DNA of 64,000 nucleotides from positions 80,358 through 144,357 of the forward strand of contig SIJG01000199.1 in the NCBI GenBank assembly GCA_023374025.1, written 5' to 3'. The stretch's first letter is position 1, and the number at the start of each line of letters is the position of its first letter. A program made the position numbers and the translations under genes. A model generated the notes under the pieces. It did not search any database, was not told the DNA's origin, and saw only the letters and a list, made by a program, of their open reading frames with translations. Source of the DNA: Heterodera schachtii (Eukaryota; Nematoda; Chromadorea; Rhabditida; Heteroderidae). Below are positions 14,201-24,241 of this stretch, piece by piece.

Positions 14201-15166
14201 GGCGATCAGAGTTTGCGGTGGTTTATCGGAAAATTGGACGGTGCAGATGAATTTGCCAAGCAATGCGAATGGCTGATCATTGCAGTTTTTGGCATCGATG
14301 TCGGATGGCGTCAATTTCGGTTCTCCCAACTCTCGCCAAGTTTGCAATGAAATGATTGTGGCTTGAGCGCCGGTGTCGCCATTCATCGATGTTTCCAATC
14401 CATTTATTAAAATGCACAATTTCCACCATCGGCCTTGGGTCGTGCCAACATGGAGGCAATTTGCGTCGACTTTGACGGTGTGGAATGACCGGTGGTTCGG
14501 CGCCGCCTTTGCTTTCTTTTGCCGACAAACTGTTGAAATATGCCCCTTTTTGTTGCACTTGAGGCAAGTGGCTTCCTTGAATGAGCAATCGGAGCGCCAG
14601 TGGTCACTTTTGCCACATGATCCACACGGAAGTGTTGGGCGACCACGCGTTGGCTTCCCACTTGAATTGGCATTTTGATGTTGCCGTTGATTGGAGTTGC
14701 TTTGCCTTTGCGTTGGGTCGGTCCATTGCCGTGGCCTTGTGTTAATGGCGTTGGTGGCAATTGGCGGGTTGACCAGCGAAAGGGCGCTCTCCTTGACAAG
14801 TTGAATTGCCCGAAGTTCCTCTTCAATTTTCTTAAGCGAAATGTTGGTGCCGTTTTTCTGCGCGTCCTCCAACATTTTCAATGCCTTTTGTCTCAAATCA
14901 TGGTGTTCATCGTTGAGCGCGATGATCAAAATGACGCATTTGAGCTGTTCTTTTGTCAGACTCAGATCGGCGTTTTCACATGAAGCGTTGATCTGCGCAA
15001 TTAGTGATGAAACATCTTGTCCTTGTTGCTGTCGAATTTTGAAGCATTCGTAGGGATGCCTGCACAAATTTGGTCCATCAAATGCTGAAATATCGCCGGT
15101 GCCGATTTGACTCCGAACGGCAGGCGTTGGCATTGGAAGAGTCCGCGATGCGTGTTGATGGCGCAC
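11237..15166 (-). CDS. Gypsy Gag(C-term)-protease-RT-RNase H-integrase frame
   Basis: A frame of about 1,309 residues. Visible in order: two CCHC zinc knuckles (about residues 181-214), a retropepsin DTGA site (264-267), reverse transcriptase with a YLDD catalytic box (568-571), RNase H (Asp717 and the TDHKPL motif at 783-788), integrase HHCC zinc region (about 947-983) and the DDE triad (about Asp1011, Asp1066, Glu1102). All catalytic signatures look intact. The first ~38 residues are out-of-frame RT sequence left by the internal duplication, and the frame opens at GTG, so it has no natural Gag start. It overlaps the upstream Gag frame by 166 bases in another phase. Translation would need reinitiation or frameshifting; it is probably poorly expressed. 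Confidence 0.9.
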   Translation of the reverse strand: MRHQHASRTLPMPTPAVRSQIGTGDISAFDGPNLCRHPYECFKIRQQQGQDVSSLIAQINASCENADLSLTKEQLKCVILIIALNDEHHDLRQKALKMLEDAQKNGTNISLKKIEEELRAIQLVKESALSLVNPPIATNAINTRPRQWTDPTQRQSNSNQRQHQNANSSGKPTRGRPTLPCGSCGKSDHWRSDCSFKEATCLKCNKKGHISTVCRQKKAKAAPNHRSFHTVKVDANCLHVGTTQGRWWKLCILINGLETSMNGDTGAQATIISLQTWRELGEPKLTPSDIDAKNCNDQPFALLGKFICTVQFSDKPPQTLIAYVSGEVGHNLLGLPWIEALEIIPRQILFPNSKSADQATKVIDQFSAVKPPNKSINDVATLTAALQNDFPEVFEEGLGHCSKTKAHLILRFDAKPVFCRARPIPHGAMEAVNAELDRLLQIGAIKPIDFSHWAAPILAVKKKNGKTRVCIDFSTGLNNALELNRHPLPRPDDIYASLNGAKFFSNLDLRDAYLQMEMDDKSKQLCAINTHRGLFQCQRLPFGVKSAPAIFQHLMDQICAGIPGVFAYLDDGLIATKTLEQHVTALYTLFGRIKEYGLRIQLDKCKFLQPELLFLGHIVSANGIRPDPSRSDAIRKMPAPIDKSTLRSFLGALNYYGRFVKCMRELRAPLDKLLQKDVIWNWTSEQQNAFEKAKEMMTSDLLLTHYDPARPIVVSADASKDGIGATLSHTFPDKKEKVVEHAACTLTAAQQNYSQIEKEALAIVFAVQKFHRMVYGRKFLLQTDHKPLLAIFGSKKGIPIYAASRLQRWSMILANYDFEIRYVNTTSFGQADVLSRLIANYSRPEEDILIANICADTDCYINSVFENRMDQLPVTTTEISAAMANDQPLQTVLQFLRNGWPAKVADSEISPYFPKRDKILEVDNCLLYEDRVIVPTSLRSRILKALHIAHPGIVRMKALARRHVYWPGMDSAIEKVVSTCEECQLGQKNPTKAPLSPWPTTDKVFQRVHIDFAGPCSDGHQYLILIDSFSKWPEVYRMNTISAFATVFVLRSIIYRLGIPEEIVSDNGTQFRSAEFAAFCREFGIKHIFTPPFHPQSNGQVERFVDTFKRSMKKMSKGEKDWIERMLFAYRTTPHVALNGFSPDQLFFGRKLRTKLTLVHPNGEKAENFDQNSFKKGQSKYTDKMAKNFDRKHGTKLINFSPNDHVLLINYRNNKTEWLQGKIVERLQNSPTYRVYVPVLRRLVHRHANQLRRRHLLEEEAEKEAPQIEEPPPVVEPPHPPQQNQPANSPLVIRRSTRVKKPRQFYSPG
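13480..15053 (-). repeat. Internal tandem duplication, copy A (RT-proximal)
   Basis: This 1,574-bp block is repeated head-to-tail at 15,054-16,627. The junction joins an RT position to a Gag position with about two bases of shared sequence (AG). Because 1,574 is not a multiple of three, the repeat changes reading phase. The copies differ at roughly a dozen or more positions, many in the RT part. Confidence 0.92.
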
Positions 15167-17016
15167 AATTGCTTGGATTTGTCATCCATTTCCATTTGCA
15201 AATATGCATCGCGCAAATCCAAATTTGAGAAAAATTTCGCGCCATTCAGTGAGGCGTAGATGTCGTCCGGCCTTGGCAGTGGATGGCGATTTAATTCCAG
15301 TGCGTTGTTGAGGCCAGTTGAGAAGTCGATGCAGACTCTCGTCTTGCCGTTTTTCTTTTTCACGGCCAAGATCGGTGCGGCCCAATGACTGAAATCGATT
15401 GGCTTAATTGCGCCAATTTGAAGAAGGCGGTCCAATTCGGCATTCACAGCTTCCATGGCGCCGTGTGGAATTGGGCGTGCGCGGCAAAAGACAGGCTTTG
15501 CATCAGACCGCAAAATGAGATGCGCCTTTGTCTTTGAGCAGTGTCCCAGTCCTTCTTCAAAAACTTCCGGGAAATCGTTTTGGAGTGCCGCTGTGAGAGT
15601 TGCCACATCATTGATTGATTTGTTTGGCGGCTTCACTGCCGAAAATTGATCAATCACTTTTGTCGCCTGATCAGCCGATTTGCTGTTCGGGAATAAAATT
15701 TGACGGGGAATGATCTCCAAAGCTTCGATCCACGGCAATCCCAATAAATTGTGTCCGACTTCGCCGCTGACATAGGCGATCAGAGTTTGCGGTGGTTTAT
15801 CGGAAAATTGGACGGTGCAGATGAATTTGCCAAGCAATGCGAATGGCTGATCATTGCAGTTTTTGGCATCGATGTCGGATGGCGTCAATTTCGGTTCTCC
15901 CAACTCTCGCCAAGTTTGCAATGAAATGATTGTGGCTTGAGCGCCGGTGTCGCCATTCATCGATGTTTCCAATCCATTTATTAAAATGCACAATTTCCAC
16001 CATCGGCCTTGGGTCGTGCCAACATGGAGGCAATTTGCGTCGACTTTGACGGTGTGGAATGACCGGTGGTTCGGCGCCGCCTTTTCTTTCTTTTGCCGAC
16101 AAACTGTTGAAATATGCCCCTTTTTGTTGCACTTGAGGCAAGTGGCGTCCTTGAATGAGCAATCGGAGCGCCAGTGGTCACTTTTGCCACATGATCCACA
16201 CGGAAGTGTTGGGCGACCACGCGTTGGCTTCCCACTTGAATTGGCATTTTGATGTTGCCGTTGATTGGAGTTGCTTTGCCTTTGCGTTGGGTCGGTCCAT
16301 TGCCGCGGCCTTGTGTTAATGGCGTTGGTGGCAATTGGCGGGTTGACCAGCGAAAGGGCGCTCTCCTTGACAAGTTGAATTGCCCGAAGTTCCTCTTCAA
16401 TTTTCTTAAGCGAAATGTTGGTGCCGTTTTTCTGCGCGTCCTCCAACATTTTCAATGCCTTTTGTCTCAAATCATGGTGTTCATCGTTGAGCGCGATGAT
16501 CAAAATGACGCATTTGAGCTGTTCTTTTGTCAGACTCAGATCGGCGTTTTCACATGAAGCGTTGATCTGCGCAATTAGTGATGAAACATCTTGTCCTTGT
16601 TGCTGTCGAATTTTGAAGCATTCGTAGCGACGGACGAACAGCGAGCGAGTTTCGGCAAAAAGCCTTTTGAGATGTGAAGTGGTTTCATCCCAATTCACTT
16701 GGTCCGGCTGCGTTGGGCTGATTGTGTCGCGGTATTTGTTGTACTCCTCCTCCCCGAGCTTGCCGAGAAGAAGTCGCACTTTTGAGGCCTCCGGCAGAGT
16801 GCTTCCGTCGTCCTCGATCAATTTTCCATACCGTTTCAACAAGCTTTCAAATGTATTGCCGATATCCGGATTGTAATGGAATGCCGAAATGCGAGCATCG
16901 ATGGAGCTTGCCAAATTGGCATTGCTCAAATTTGCTGGCGCGGCGTTTTGTGGTGCGGCATTTGTGACCATTTGCTGGAGTGCATTTAGCAATTGTTGAA
17001 GCTGTTGTGCGTCCAT
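15001..17016 (-). CDS. Gypsy Gag-protease-partial RT
   Basis: A frame of 671 residues from the ATG at 17,014-17,016 (the frame is open two codons further, to a TTG). The N-terminal ~130 residues are unique Gag. Then come the two CCHC knuckles (about 275-308), a DTGA protease (358-361) and the N-terminal half of reverse transcriptase. At the duplication junction the phase changes after residue 657 and 16 unrelated residues precede a stop, so the YLDD catalytic box is missing. In an unduplicated relative this frame should continue into the downstream pol frame as one polyprotein. The product could still make Gag and protease but not polymerase. Confidence 0.9.
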   Translation of the reverse strand: MDAQQLQQLLNALQQMVTNAAPQNAAPANLSNANLASSIDARISAFHYNPDIGNTFESLLKRYGKLIEDDGSTLPEASKVRLLLGKLGEEEYNKYRDTISPTQPDQVNWDETTSHLKRLFAETRSLFVRRYECFKIRQQQGQDVSSLIAQINASCENADLSLTKEQLKCVILIIALNDEHHDLRQKALKMLEDAQKNGTNISLKKIEEELRAIQLVKESALSLVNPPIATNAINTRPRQWTDPTQRQSNSNQRQHQNANSSGKPTRGRPTLPCGSCGKSDHWRSDCSFKDATCLKCNKKGHISTVCRQKKEKAAPNHRSFHTVKVDANCLHVGTTQGRWWKLCILINGLETSMNGDTGAQATIISLQTWRELGEPKLTPSDIDAKNCNDQPFALLGKFICTVQFSDKPPQTLIAYVSGEVGHNLLGLPWIEALEIIPRQILFPNSKSADQATKVIDQFSAVKPPNKSINDVATLTAALQNDFPEVFEEGLGHCSKTKAHLILRSDAKPVFCRARPIPHGAMEAVNAELDRLLQIGAIKPIDFSHWAAPILAVKKKNGKTRVCIDFSTGLNNALELNRHPLPRPDDIYASLNGAKFFSNLDLRDAYLQMEMDDKSKQLCAINTHRGLFQCQRLPFGVKSAPAIFQHLMDQICAGIPTNASKFDSNKDKMFHH
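15054..16627 (-). repeat. Internal tandem duplication, copy B (Gag-proximal)
   Basis: Second copy of the 1,574-bp gag-protease-RT block. Transcription (minus strand) reads this copy first. It ends at the Gag position where the unique 5' part of gag begins. Confidence 0.92.
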
Positions 17017-17183
17017 GGCCAATTGAAGAAAAACTGCACACGGCAGACTTTAATCTCACACGGAGAGAAAAGTTTTTTGATCTGCGAAAATTAGAAATCA
17101 ACACGAGATTTCTAATTTTCCACCACGAGCAATATCAGCACGAGATAAAGCTCGGATTGTTGCTTTGCCGGTGATGTGCAGTT

Positions 17184-17200
17184 AATTGCTGACTGCGCCA
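17184..17200 (-). promoter_or_regulatory. Primer-binding site
   Basis: On the minus strand TGGCGCAGTCAGCAATT starts five bases inside the 5' LTR. TGG pairs with the CCA end of a tRNA, as in LTR retroelements. I cannot name the primer tRNA with confidence. Confidence 0.8.
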
Positions 17201-17205
17201 AAATT

Positions 17206-17408
17206 TGTTATGTCCGAAGATAACAATTAAATAAGTTTATTTGCCGAATAAATAAATAATAAATAAATGCAGAGGAATCAATTGGGAGGTCAAATTGGTG
17301 GGGCACAATTAACAACTGAATGAGGGGAAAGGAGGGGGAGAAGATGGTGAAGTGGTGTGTGGTCATACACCTAATCAATAACCATTTGAATGATCCTTTT
17401 CTCTAACA
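17206..17408 (-). repeat. 5' LTR of gypsy element
   Basis: A 203-bp repeat matching the 3' LTR without visible difference. It carries the element promoter and sits directly upstream of the primer-binding site in the direction of transcription. Confidence 0.95.
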
Positions 17409-17413
17409 ATCAC
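17409..17413. repeat. Target-site duplication (right) of gypsy element
   Basis: ATCAC follows the right LTR and pairs with 10,987-10,991. Confidence 0.9.
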
Positions 17414-20380
17414 AAATAATTATTATTTTTCAATTAAATGTCTTTCCCTGTAATAATTGTTAGAAAAGTTTTATTTAAAACTATTAATAGCGTAAATTAA
17501 AGTTAAATTATATTTTTAGAAAATTTATTAAATAATTATTTTTCTAGAAAAAAATTTAGAAAATTTGAAATAATATTTTTATTCTAAATTTCAAGAAAAA
17601 ATTAATTTTTAAATATATATTTTTAATCTTCTTTTAATTTGTTTAAGCTTTAATATCTGTTGTAATTTAAACCTTATTTTTATTTTTTTTAAAAGTTCTC
17701 TTGGAAATACAAATATTATTTTTTTTTGTATTAAATATTGTAAAATTCATTATTAGACAATGTTTTTAATTTGTGAAATTCACGTTCAGTAAAAATCATA
17801 GTGATTAGAATAATTTATTAAAAGATTCGTGTTTCCTTTTATAAATATTCCTGCATTTTTTAAAATTTGAAATTTAACAATAAAAAAAATTAGTAAACAA
17901 TTGTTTTTTGTTTTTGAAGTACAATAAAAAATAACAAAATACATGAATGAAAAATTATAAATGTAATAATAGAAACTGAAACCATTTTGATTATTGTAGA
18001 CGAACATTTACAAATTGATTCTTAGCTCATCATTAATTTTTAATTGCACGATCGTAGATTTTGTTTCTTTTGCTTTACCCTCATCTAATTAATATTTTAC
18101 CTATTTATAATTTAAGAAAAAAATTTGAGTTTATCTTTTTTACAAACTTATCATTTATTGATTATTTTATTTATATTCATTAATGCAAAAATGATTATTA
18201 TTTATTGTTAATCTTTTTTTCTTTAATCTCAAGTTGCTATCCCCGTCCTTCGTTAAAATTTGCGGAGTGCTTTTATTATTTTAATTTTATATTTGTTTCT
18301 TTTTTTTCTTTTATCTTATTGAATAGTGTTCTATATTTGTTGTCTTTTATATTTAATTAGTGAAATGTATAAAACATTTTTATTTTGATTTTATGTAAAT
18401 AATTATCTTTAGTTTTTGATGATAAATTAAAGTTTGGTGATTTTTAAAATTTCAATTTAAAATGATGCAACTTCATACATTTAAGTAAACATACTGTTAA
18501 ATTTTATTAATTTATTTTTCAAAAAATTTTTTATTTAATTGTTTCATACCAAAATGAAAATTTTCTATTTTTCATTAATTTTTCTTCAAATTAATATTCT
18601 ATATTTTTCTTACAAAAAAATTATATTATTTATAGCTATTTTCGAGATTTTATCTATAATTTAATGAATTTGAAGTAATTTTGAAAGATTTTATCTGCAA
18701 TCAGTAAACTTATTTATATTTTCCAATTTTACAACAAAATAAGTTAAAATTATTTTAAAATCTAATTTAAATACTAAATCTGAAAAATAAATTTAATTAT
18801 TTCATTGGTTTCAACGAAAATAAAATAAAATAACTCTTAAAAAACTTAAATAATGTAATTGATTATCATAAAAATAATAGTTTAACGTTTAACCTAAAGT
18901 GATGAATATTTCCAAAAGGGGCAAACCAAGTGGTGGAAAATGTTCGCGTTCATAACTTTGGATTTAACAACAAAAAATATGCAATAATTAAATATCTCTT
19001 ATATAATAAAGTGTAAGTCATATAACAATTTAATAAAAGTTATATTTAGTACTATAAGTAGAAAATTTTAAATTGCTTTCTAATTATACTATGTAAGCAA
19101 GTTATTTTTTTTTTTTATTAGAGTTCGCGCTTTGTTAATATAATTATAAATATTTTATTTATTTGTTCAATATGCTATCTTGGACTTATTTTACGCAAAG
19201 CAAATGAAAAAAAAATCGCATTAAAATAAAATATTTTTGAGAAACTATAAATAGTAAAATAATTTATATCAATTAAATTTTTAACTATTTCATCAAGACA
19301 AAAATTTAAATTATATTCTTAAAAAATATTTAAATAAAAAATTATCGGCTAAATGAAAAATAGCACGAAGTTGATACCTACAATTATTGTAGCTAAAAAG
19401 CTTAAGACAGAAAAGAAAAAGTAAGGGGAAATTTAAAATAAAATTCGTATTTTTTAACACATTATTCTGCCAATTAATAACACATTTTCCGGTAATGAAA
19501 TTACAATTGTAAAAGAGAAAAAACATCGAAAAGAAAACAAACAATTACAACCGATAAGAGATATAGAAAAATCTTTATTTCTTTCTAATAATTATTTATT
19601 TATTTATTTAAAACAAATCGAAAGGTACGATTAATTTATTGAAAATTTTTTGGTAACTAATTATATTCCTCAAAAACAAAATCTAATTGTAATGCAATCT
19701 ATAAATTAAAGATTAATTCAAAATATATATACTTTTAAAATAAACAAAAATGGTTAAAAAAATAATTTATTAAATAAATTTATTAATTCGCAATATATAA
19801 TGGATTTATATTATTACATACAAACACATTATAAAAAAAAAAGAAGTATTTTTGGTATTATTGTTCGAAAAAATTTTTGGGATTTTACTGAATTTCTTTA
19901 ACAAATTTTGCTAAAGGATGAATTAAAACATTAATAATTTTTTATATAATAAAATAAAATATTAATTCGACAATTCAAAAATAAATTCTAGCTATAACAG
20001 TTTAATTAATTTTATTATAAATTAAATATAATTTAAATGCTGCTTGCATTAAACTAAATCTATCAGATTTATACGTTCTAAAAATCTATCATTTAAAGAG
20101 AATCCGAAAATGCTTGCAAGGAAATATTTGAAAAAATAATAGTTTCTTTACTCCTTTGAATAATGTTTTAAAGTCAATATAATATTATCAATATGCGGCG
20201 AATCTATTTCAGACATTGCAATATTAGCGTTTAAGATTAAACTAAAAAAGAATAAATAATTGCAACAATATTAAAAAATTAATTAATTATATAATCCAAG
20301 ACATAATTAGTCATACTCACAATAGCAACAAGGAGAATAAGTTATTTAAAAAAAAAATTTATTAGTAAAAACGTCTTAAA
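17414..20380. other. AT-rich gene-free stretch
   Basis: No supportable gene or repeat unit. The plus strand is T-rich until about 18.65 kb and A-rich afterwards. Short frames on either strand lack motifs. Confidence 0.6.
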
Positions 20381-20390
20381 TATACAGTCA

Positions 20391-20591
20391 GGTGCAAAAG
20401 TAATGCATCAAAAAAAAATTTTCGAAAAATTCGATTTCCCAAAAATCTAGCAAAAAAATTCCATTTTATGCCAAAGAAAGTTCAAATATTGTGCTAATAA
20501 ATGGCCACCCCGGTAACTCTTTTCTTTTTCGAGAAAATTGGTTATGACCCAAACAGCCCCATTTTTGGCGGTGCAAAAGTAATGCATCAAG
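20391..20591. mobile_element. Possible terminus of a Tc1/mariner IR/DR element
   Basis: The word GGTGCAAAAGTAATGCATCA occurs at 20,391 and again at 20,571, in direct orientation 180 bases apart. The outer copy is preceded by TACAGTCA, which reads like a TA target plus a CAGT-type Tc1/mariner end. Paired direct repeats about 165-200 bases apart inside one terminal repeat are the IR/DR arrangement known from Tc3-like and Sleeping Beauty-like transposons. No opposite end or transposase is visible, so this is a solo or decayed end. Confidence 0.45.
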
Positions 20592-20722
20592 ATGTATATC
20601 AACCAAAACTCAATTCCAAGTCGGCGGAAAATTCTGAAAAAATTCCTGTTAAGCTCACTTTTGGTGCTGATCAAAAAATTCTCTTGCACCAACTTGACCA
20701 AATCACTCGTTCATAGTGATCT

Positions 20723-21159
20723 GAAAAGCCAAAAATGGCTTGAAATCTGGGAAATTTTCGAAAAATATTCCTAGGGGGTTAGGAAAATTTTTCTGGAAAA
20801 TTTGAGTAGGCCTATCAGAAAGAGGACAAAATTCTCTACCGAATTGCCTTTTGAATGGTGAGTCTAAGATGAATACCCGCAGAGCAAGAGAGGGTGTCAG
20901 AATTGACTACCATAAAATGATCAATTTTCTACCATTTTACCTTGAAATACGGTAGAAATCAGTCATTTTTGAATGTTCCAATTTTGACACCCTCTCTTGC
21001 TTCGGTTATTCGTCGTAGACTCAACATTCAAAGAAAATTCGGTAGAGAATTTTTGTCCTCTTTCTGATAGGCCTACTCAAATTTTCCAGAAAAATTTTCC
21101 TAACCCCCTAGAAATTTTTTTCAAAAATTTCCCCGATTTCAAGCCATTTTTGGCTTTTC
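20723..21159. repeat. 437-bp near-palindrome (long inverted repeat)
   Basis: Arms 20,723-20,933 and 20,951-21,159 are inverted copies over about 210 bases, with scattered mismatches and a 17-base spacer. Shared landmarks include AGGCCTATCAGAAAGAGGAC and GCAAGAGAGGGTGTCA. There is no coding content. It could be a foldback element or a source of hairpin RNA. No clear target duplication is seen. Confidence 0.85.
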
Positions 21160-23951
21160 TTTTTTTCATCAATTTTCATTTATTTGAAGAAATGTTGTTT
21201 AATTTTTATTTTTTAAAAGGCAAAAGTGAAATTTCAAATTGTTAATAAATTTAACAATGATAGTTATATCAATATGACTAAAAATAAAACATTAATTAAA
21301 AAATTTAAATAAATAAAAAACCGAAAAAGAATTACCAAAAAAAATTACAAGAAAATTAAATTAATTAAAACTGCCCAAAAAAACAAAGAATTGCTGGATT
21401 TTTCATGATACTATAAACAACAATTTGAAGTTATTACACGAATATATTTGAAAATTAATATTGGTAATAAAACTAGAAATTGTTTATCAATATTTGGTAA
21501 TGAAAAATAATTTACTAAAAATTAATTACCATTAATGCAGATGCAGCAAAGGTAAAAAAAAACTGGCAGCGAATAGCATGTTAAGAAAAAAAATATCTAA
21601 AAGTAATATAATTGTAATACATCTAAACAAATTTTTACAAAATGTGCGGAAACATCATCAAATAAAACAAATTATTTTAAAAATAATTAATTGATTCTCA
21701 TATAAAAGATTTTTAATTAAAAAATAAAACATAAATTATTCGTTTAATTAAAAAATATGATTTTTAACAATAAAAATTGTTCAAATCTGTTCTGACAATG
21801 AAAATATAAAATATAGGTTTACTAAACCATAATCATATTTAAATGACAAATAAATCTAAAGCCTTTTTTAGGGTTTGCATGCCTTTAATACTTTTTTTTG
21901 GCGTTTTGATTTATTCACGCCTTTAAGTGCATTATCTTAGGGTTTTTGTGCCTTTTTCATTCATTATTTGCAATTTTTGTACCTATTATAGTGTTTTTTG
22001 CAATTTTGGTGCCTTTTTTCGTTCTCTAAAGATGACGAAATTGTATGATTTTATCTTTTTTGACAGCATTTTTCGTGGTTTTGTTCCTAAAAAATATATT
22101 TTGGCTTTTTAGCATACAAAATTGTAAGCATTTAATAATCTTATTTTAACCGGCACCACAACGGTCTGACAAAAATGAAATAGAAAAATTTACATTAATT
22201 ATTAAAGTATTTAAAAAAATTAATTGATATCCTAAGAAAAATACCATGAATTAAATCATATTTTAAGTTCAAATATTCTTCATTTATCCGCAGTCTATAT
22301 TTGTTCGGTCATTTCGTTTTTAGACCTTATATAATATATAATTTGTGTATTCCTGTTATTTTTGACATTATTAATTTATGTTAATATTTGTTATCATTTC
22401 CGCTGTGAAGTTTTGAACTAAAACTAAAAGATATACAATATATATTTAAATTGCGAAGTAATATTTAAAAAATAAAATTATATTTTAGAGCTTATAATTT
22501 CCCTTTTATATTTTGTCTTTTAGTTTTTTACAAAATATGATTTGTCATATTGTGCAGCTTTAAAAAACATTTTAATGGTATAAAATTTCAGTTGTAAATA
22601 AGCGTGATAAATATTCAAATAACAATTTAAAATGAAAAATAATAAAAATCAAAAAAGCTCAAAGATAATAGTTTTTATATAGAGAAAAACTTAATTATTA
22701 TAGCCAAAACTTGACCATTTGGAAATATCAAAAATGTATTATTAGGGCTTTTTAACAAAAAGCATAAAACAAAAAAAACACCCCCAAAATGACTGAAAAA
22801 TTTTAGAAAATACATCCTAAGTATTAAATTTTTTTTCTCAGAAATTGGTTCATTTTTTTAAATTGATATGAATTTTTCCTTATTTATAATTAAATTTAAC
22901 AATTAATAAATCTTATTAATATTAAGACACACTTTCTCAACTGAAGCATTCAGTCGAATTTGTCCTTTCAATAAGCAGGTATTTCGCTTCTTTTTTATAA
23001 TTGCCTATTTTTAATGATTTAATTTTAATAAAATTTATTTTAAAAAAGTCTTTTTAACATTTGAATAATCTATTCAAAAGAAAAAAATTTAATATCATAA
23101 AGATACTAGGAATAAAAAAGATTACAATTAATTAAAATTATTCGTCTTACTGCTGTTAATATTTCCCTCTAATAATTTAAATTTTGACAAAAAAATTAAA
23201 TTAGATAATAACATTTCCAAATAAGGTAAAAAAATTAATAACTTCTAAATACTGTAAAAATTAAAATTAACACAAAATACTATTCTTTGATTTCGGAATT
23301 TAATTTAAATTAATTTATAGATTTTATGTAAAATAAGATTAAATGGTTTTAAATCTCTCTAAAAAAGTAGTATTCTCATTAGGCTTTATATACGTTTTCT
23401 ATAAAATATAGAAATTGTGTGAAAAAAAAGTCATCTATTATTTTTCAAACTACTAAAGAGAAATACATTAAGAATATTTTTAATTTGCTATTATATTTCA
23501 AAGCTTATATTAGATTATTTATTTTTTTTATAGGTTTATTTTGGACAATTTTCCATTTTATTGCTTTGAAATTATTTTTTATGTGATTGCTTAAAGTTTA
23601 TAAAAAAAATTAAACCTTAAATTTTTTACAAAAACATAAATTTTACTTGAAAAATTGTAAAATTCTTTTTGAATATCAAAAATATATATTAATGTCAAAG
23701 ATTTGAAAATGCTTCTTTTTATTATTATTATATAAACATTCTCAAAATTTTCATATATACACCAAAATTTTGAATCTTTTCTTTTGTATAAAGAAATCCA
23801 ATTCTCTATTCATATCAAAGAAAATTAAAATGTAAATTTTTACCCAATTGAATAAAATGCATTATATTTTTTACAAATTATGTTATTGAAGTAATAAATA
23901 ACAAACAAATAAAAAAACCAATTAACTAATAAATTATCTTCATTAATAAAC
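21160..23951. other. AT-rich stretch with decayed element interior
   Basis: No gene. Around 21,860-22,030 there are repeated phrases such as TTTTTGTGCC, GGTGCCTTTTTTCG and TAGGGTTT, echoing in inverse orientation the interior of the hAT-type element at 58,437. The rest is A-rich simple sequence. Confidence 0.5.
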
Positions 23952-23959
23952 CTTTAATG

Positions 23960-24233
23960 CAGGGCTCCTAGAATAAAATTTTCAAAAGCCTCATTTTGCA
24001 GGCAAACGCTTCATTTTGGGTCAAAAATTCTCATCTTTACAAAAGTTATTCAAACACGCTTAAAATGTTCAAATGTTATATTTTGATTGTCCATGATCAA
24101 TTTGAGCAATTTTTTTTGAACACTTTTGTGATTTTTGGCACGTTTAAACCTCAAATCCTCATTTCAAAAAAATTCACATTGACCTATCAAAAAACCACAA
24201 ATTGGGGATAAATCCTCAGATCTGTGAGCCCTG
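23960..24233. mobile_element. hAT-type non-autonomous element with 8-bp TSD
   Basis: A 274-bp element beginning CAGGGCTC and ending GAGCCCTG, flanked by an exact 8-base duplication CTTTAATG (23,952-23,959 and 24,234-24,241). CAGGG ends and an 8-bp duplication are hAT superfamily hallmarks. There is no transposase; the interior contains repeated words such as CCTCATTT and TCAAAT. Confidence 0.85.
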
Positions 24234-24241
24234 CTTTAATG

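Larger units (their letters stand above)
10992..17408 (-). mobile_element. Complete Ty3/gypsy LTR retrotransposon with internal duplication
   Basis: A 6,417-bp element in minus orientation. Two 203-bp LTRs beginning TGTTA and ending TAACA look identical by eye, and the element is flanked by the 5-bp duplication ATCAC. A TGG-initiated primer-binding site follows the 5' LTR and a purine tract precedes the 3' LTR. Coding order is Gag (two CCHC knuckles), DTGA protease, reverse transcriptase, RNase H and integrase, which is the gypsy order. A 1,574-bp block of gag-protease-RT is tandemly duplicated, leaving two overlapping long frames instead of one. Identical LTRs imply recent insertion. The element is much richer in GC than its surroundings. 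It is probably not autonomous in this form. Confidence 0.95.

Noticed and set aside
11296..16967. Many plus-strand open frames inside the gypsy element
   Set aside because: Antisense shadows of the Gag-Pol frames; none has independent motifs.
20447..20716. Open frames on both strands between 20,447 and 20,716
   Set aside because: They coincide with the nested-repeat terminus and change nothing recognisable; likely chance frames in element DNA.
22735..22790. TAGGGCTTTTTAAC as a hAT left end
   Set aside because: No inverted partner or 8-bp duplication downstream.
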